Assembly: GCF_003597125.1 (NCBI RefSeq)
Contig: NZ_QYYA01000001.1
Coordinates: 310,001-374,000, forward strand
From: Alcanivorax profundi
GTDB taxonomy: Bacteria > Pseudomonadota > Gammaproteobacteria > Pseudomonadales > Alcanivoracaceae
DNA: 64,000 nt
Direction: 5' to 3'
A model generated the notes under the pieces. That model was not told the origin of the DNA and did no database searches. It saw only the letters and a list, made by a program, of their open reading frames with translations. A program made the position numbers and the translations under genes. Below are positions 63,173 through 64,000 of this stretch, piece after piece; positions within the stretch are counted from its first letter, which is position 1; every line of letters starts with the position of its first letter.

Positions 63173-63583
63173 TCACATCATTTCCTGGATGCGGGCGCGG
63201 AACTCCGCGTCATATTGAGCCAGCTGCGCAATCTGGTTGTAAGTCTTCAACTCCAGACCGCTTTCTTTTACGGCTTGGACCATTTCCTGCTGGGCGTTGC
63301 GTTGTACTTTGATGGCTTCCTCAGGCTTGTCTCTGTTGGCCATGAGCTTGTCAGAGTATTTCTGCTGTATTTCACCCATTTGCTGCTGCGCATCGGCAAA
63401 GGCTTCCAGATCCTTTTCTGAAAACTCGGATGCTTTGGGTAACTCAGGCGTTTGCATTGGTGTTTGCTGTGGGCTCGGGGTGCCCTGCGAGTTCGGGGTG
63501 GCGGGTTGCTGTGCATCGGCCTGGACTGCAAAGGTGGCTGATAGCAGTAAGGCAGAGAGCGTAGTCATGGTTTTGTTCATCAT
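63173..63583 (-). CDS. DUF4168 secreted protein
   Basis: A 136-residue protein with a signal peptide (TLSALLLSATFAVQADA), a Pro/Gln/Thr-rich linker (residues 24-45) and a DUF4168 helical domain (SEKDLEAFADAQQQMGEIQ; YDAEFRARIQEMM). The start is one of two adjacent ATGs (63583 or 63580) after GGAGATG. Function unknown. Confidence 0.83.
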   Translation of the reverse strand: MMNKTMTTLSALLLSATFAVQADAQQPATPNSQGTPSPQQTPMQTPELPKASEFSEKDLEAFADAQQQMGEIQQKYSDKLMANRDKPEEAIKVQRNAQQEMVQAVKESGLELKTYNQIAQLAQYDAEFRARIQEMM

Positions 63584-63855
63584 ACATCTCCAGTCAGGGC
63601 TCCCGGTAGGGAGCATTTATCCGGCGGTATGAAATTGCCACCGGATCCTAAACGCTACGACCATAACGAGAGCACAAGTTCCTGTGGAAATGTAAACGAA
63701 TCGTGAGGGGTGAACCGCTTCTCGCTCAGGCAAATAGAATTGCACACAGGTAACACTTTCCGGCTTTTCATTACAGGGAGTCACAGGTTCAATGGAGTTT
63801 GCAGCAGGAGAGGCTGCCAGAGCCCTGATAACAACCACAATGACAGGAGTGCAGG

Positions 63856-64000
63856 ATGCAGATTTCATTGAAGATGAAGAGCGTCGCAGGAGTGATATCG
63901 GCGCTGATTTTGCCCGGCGCAGTTCAGGCGGAAACCTATCTGGGGGCCCAGGCCAACATGATGCGCATAGATCGGGGCGCGGTAAGTGACGCAGAGCTGA
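63856..64000 (+). CDS. Secreted, probable outer-membrane protein, 5' part
   Basis: The gene starts at ATG 63856 after AGGAGTGC and is cut by the window end after 48 codons. The visible part is a signal peptide (MKSVAGVISALILPGAVQA) followed by ETYLGAQANMMRID, a first-strand pattern common in OmpA-like or OmpW-like barrels. The 240 bases before it contain no other gene that I can support. Confidence 0.65.
   Translation, partial: MQISLKMKSVAGVISALILPGAVQAETYLGAQANMMRIDRGAVSDAEL

Overview
The window is from a gammaproteobacterial chromosome. Gene order (rpoE-rseABC-mucD-lepA-lepB-rnc-era-recO-pdxJ next to nadB, sdhE-ygfX and ygfZ; prfB-lysS) and codon use suit a marine, aerobic relative of Alcanivorax/Pseudomonas. 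The genus is a guess from memory of gene order and was not tested. There is no prophage, transposase or CRISPR array. About 70 protein genes, two tRNAs, one riboswitch, several terminators and at least three kinds of palindromic dispersed repeat are visible.

Bases 1-8379 look like a nitrate/N-oxide region. It opens with the 3' end of a nitrate-type ABC transporter ATPase, then an outer-membrane porin. Next is an unusual redox set: a NirB-like FAD oxidoreductase fused to a [2Fe-2S] BFD domain and to a membrane domain with two H-X13-H helices; an 11-haem membrane-anchored cytochrome c; a mono-haem DUF3365 lipoprotein; and a single-domain globin. NasT (ANTAR antiterminator), a 49-codon ORF and NasS (cytosolic nitrate sensor) follow. 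I read the redox set as a possible NAD(P)H-to-periplasm electron conduit for nitrogen-oxide chemistry. It is the best candidate here for an undescribed system.

Bases 8380-16232 hold a dispersed composite palindrome, a folate-independent methionine synthase set (mesX-mesD-flavin reductase) under a divergent metR with a MetR box, a Gdx/SugE guanidinium exporter behind a guanidine-II riboswitch, and small genes for a lipoprotein, a CYTH phosphatase, a DUF4279-like protein and lipocalin Blc. Bases 16342-19031 carry ccmABCDE without ccmFGHI. A second repeat family with GTTAAC/AGTGAATAG arms lies at the ends of metR, ccmE, a GDYXXLXY gene and a GST gene and supplies or abuts their stop codons.

Bases 19364-35784 are a mosaic of metabolic and envelope genes: a RimK-like ATP-grasp protein, DUF2157/GDYXXLXY, tRNA-Glu and tRNA-Gly, an ABC-2 exporter, queF, AbgT- and NhaC-type transporters, an old-yellow-enzyme reductase divergent from an ArsR regulator with two matching operator copies, and an Omp85-type barrel.

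Bases 35910-56784 are largely housekeeping: prfB with its programmed frameshift, lysS, ung, an enoyl-CoA hydratase-type enzyme, ygfZ, sdhE-ygfX, nadB, then the sigma-E operon running into lepA-lepB-DUF4845-rnc-era-recO-pdxJ with short gaps or overlaps. Bases 56873-63118 form a probable iron-responsive unit (DUF4198, DUF2271 and PepSY proteins divergent from a two-component system and a TonB-dependent receptor, with Fur-box-like sites). The window ends inside an outer-membrane protein gene.
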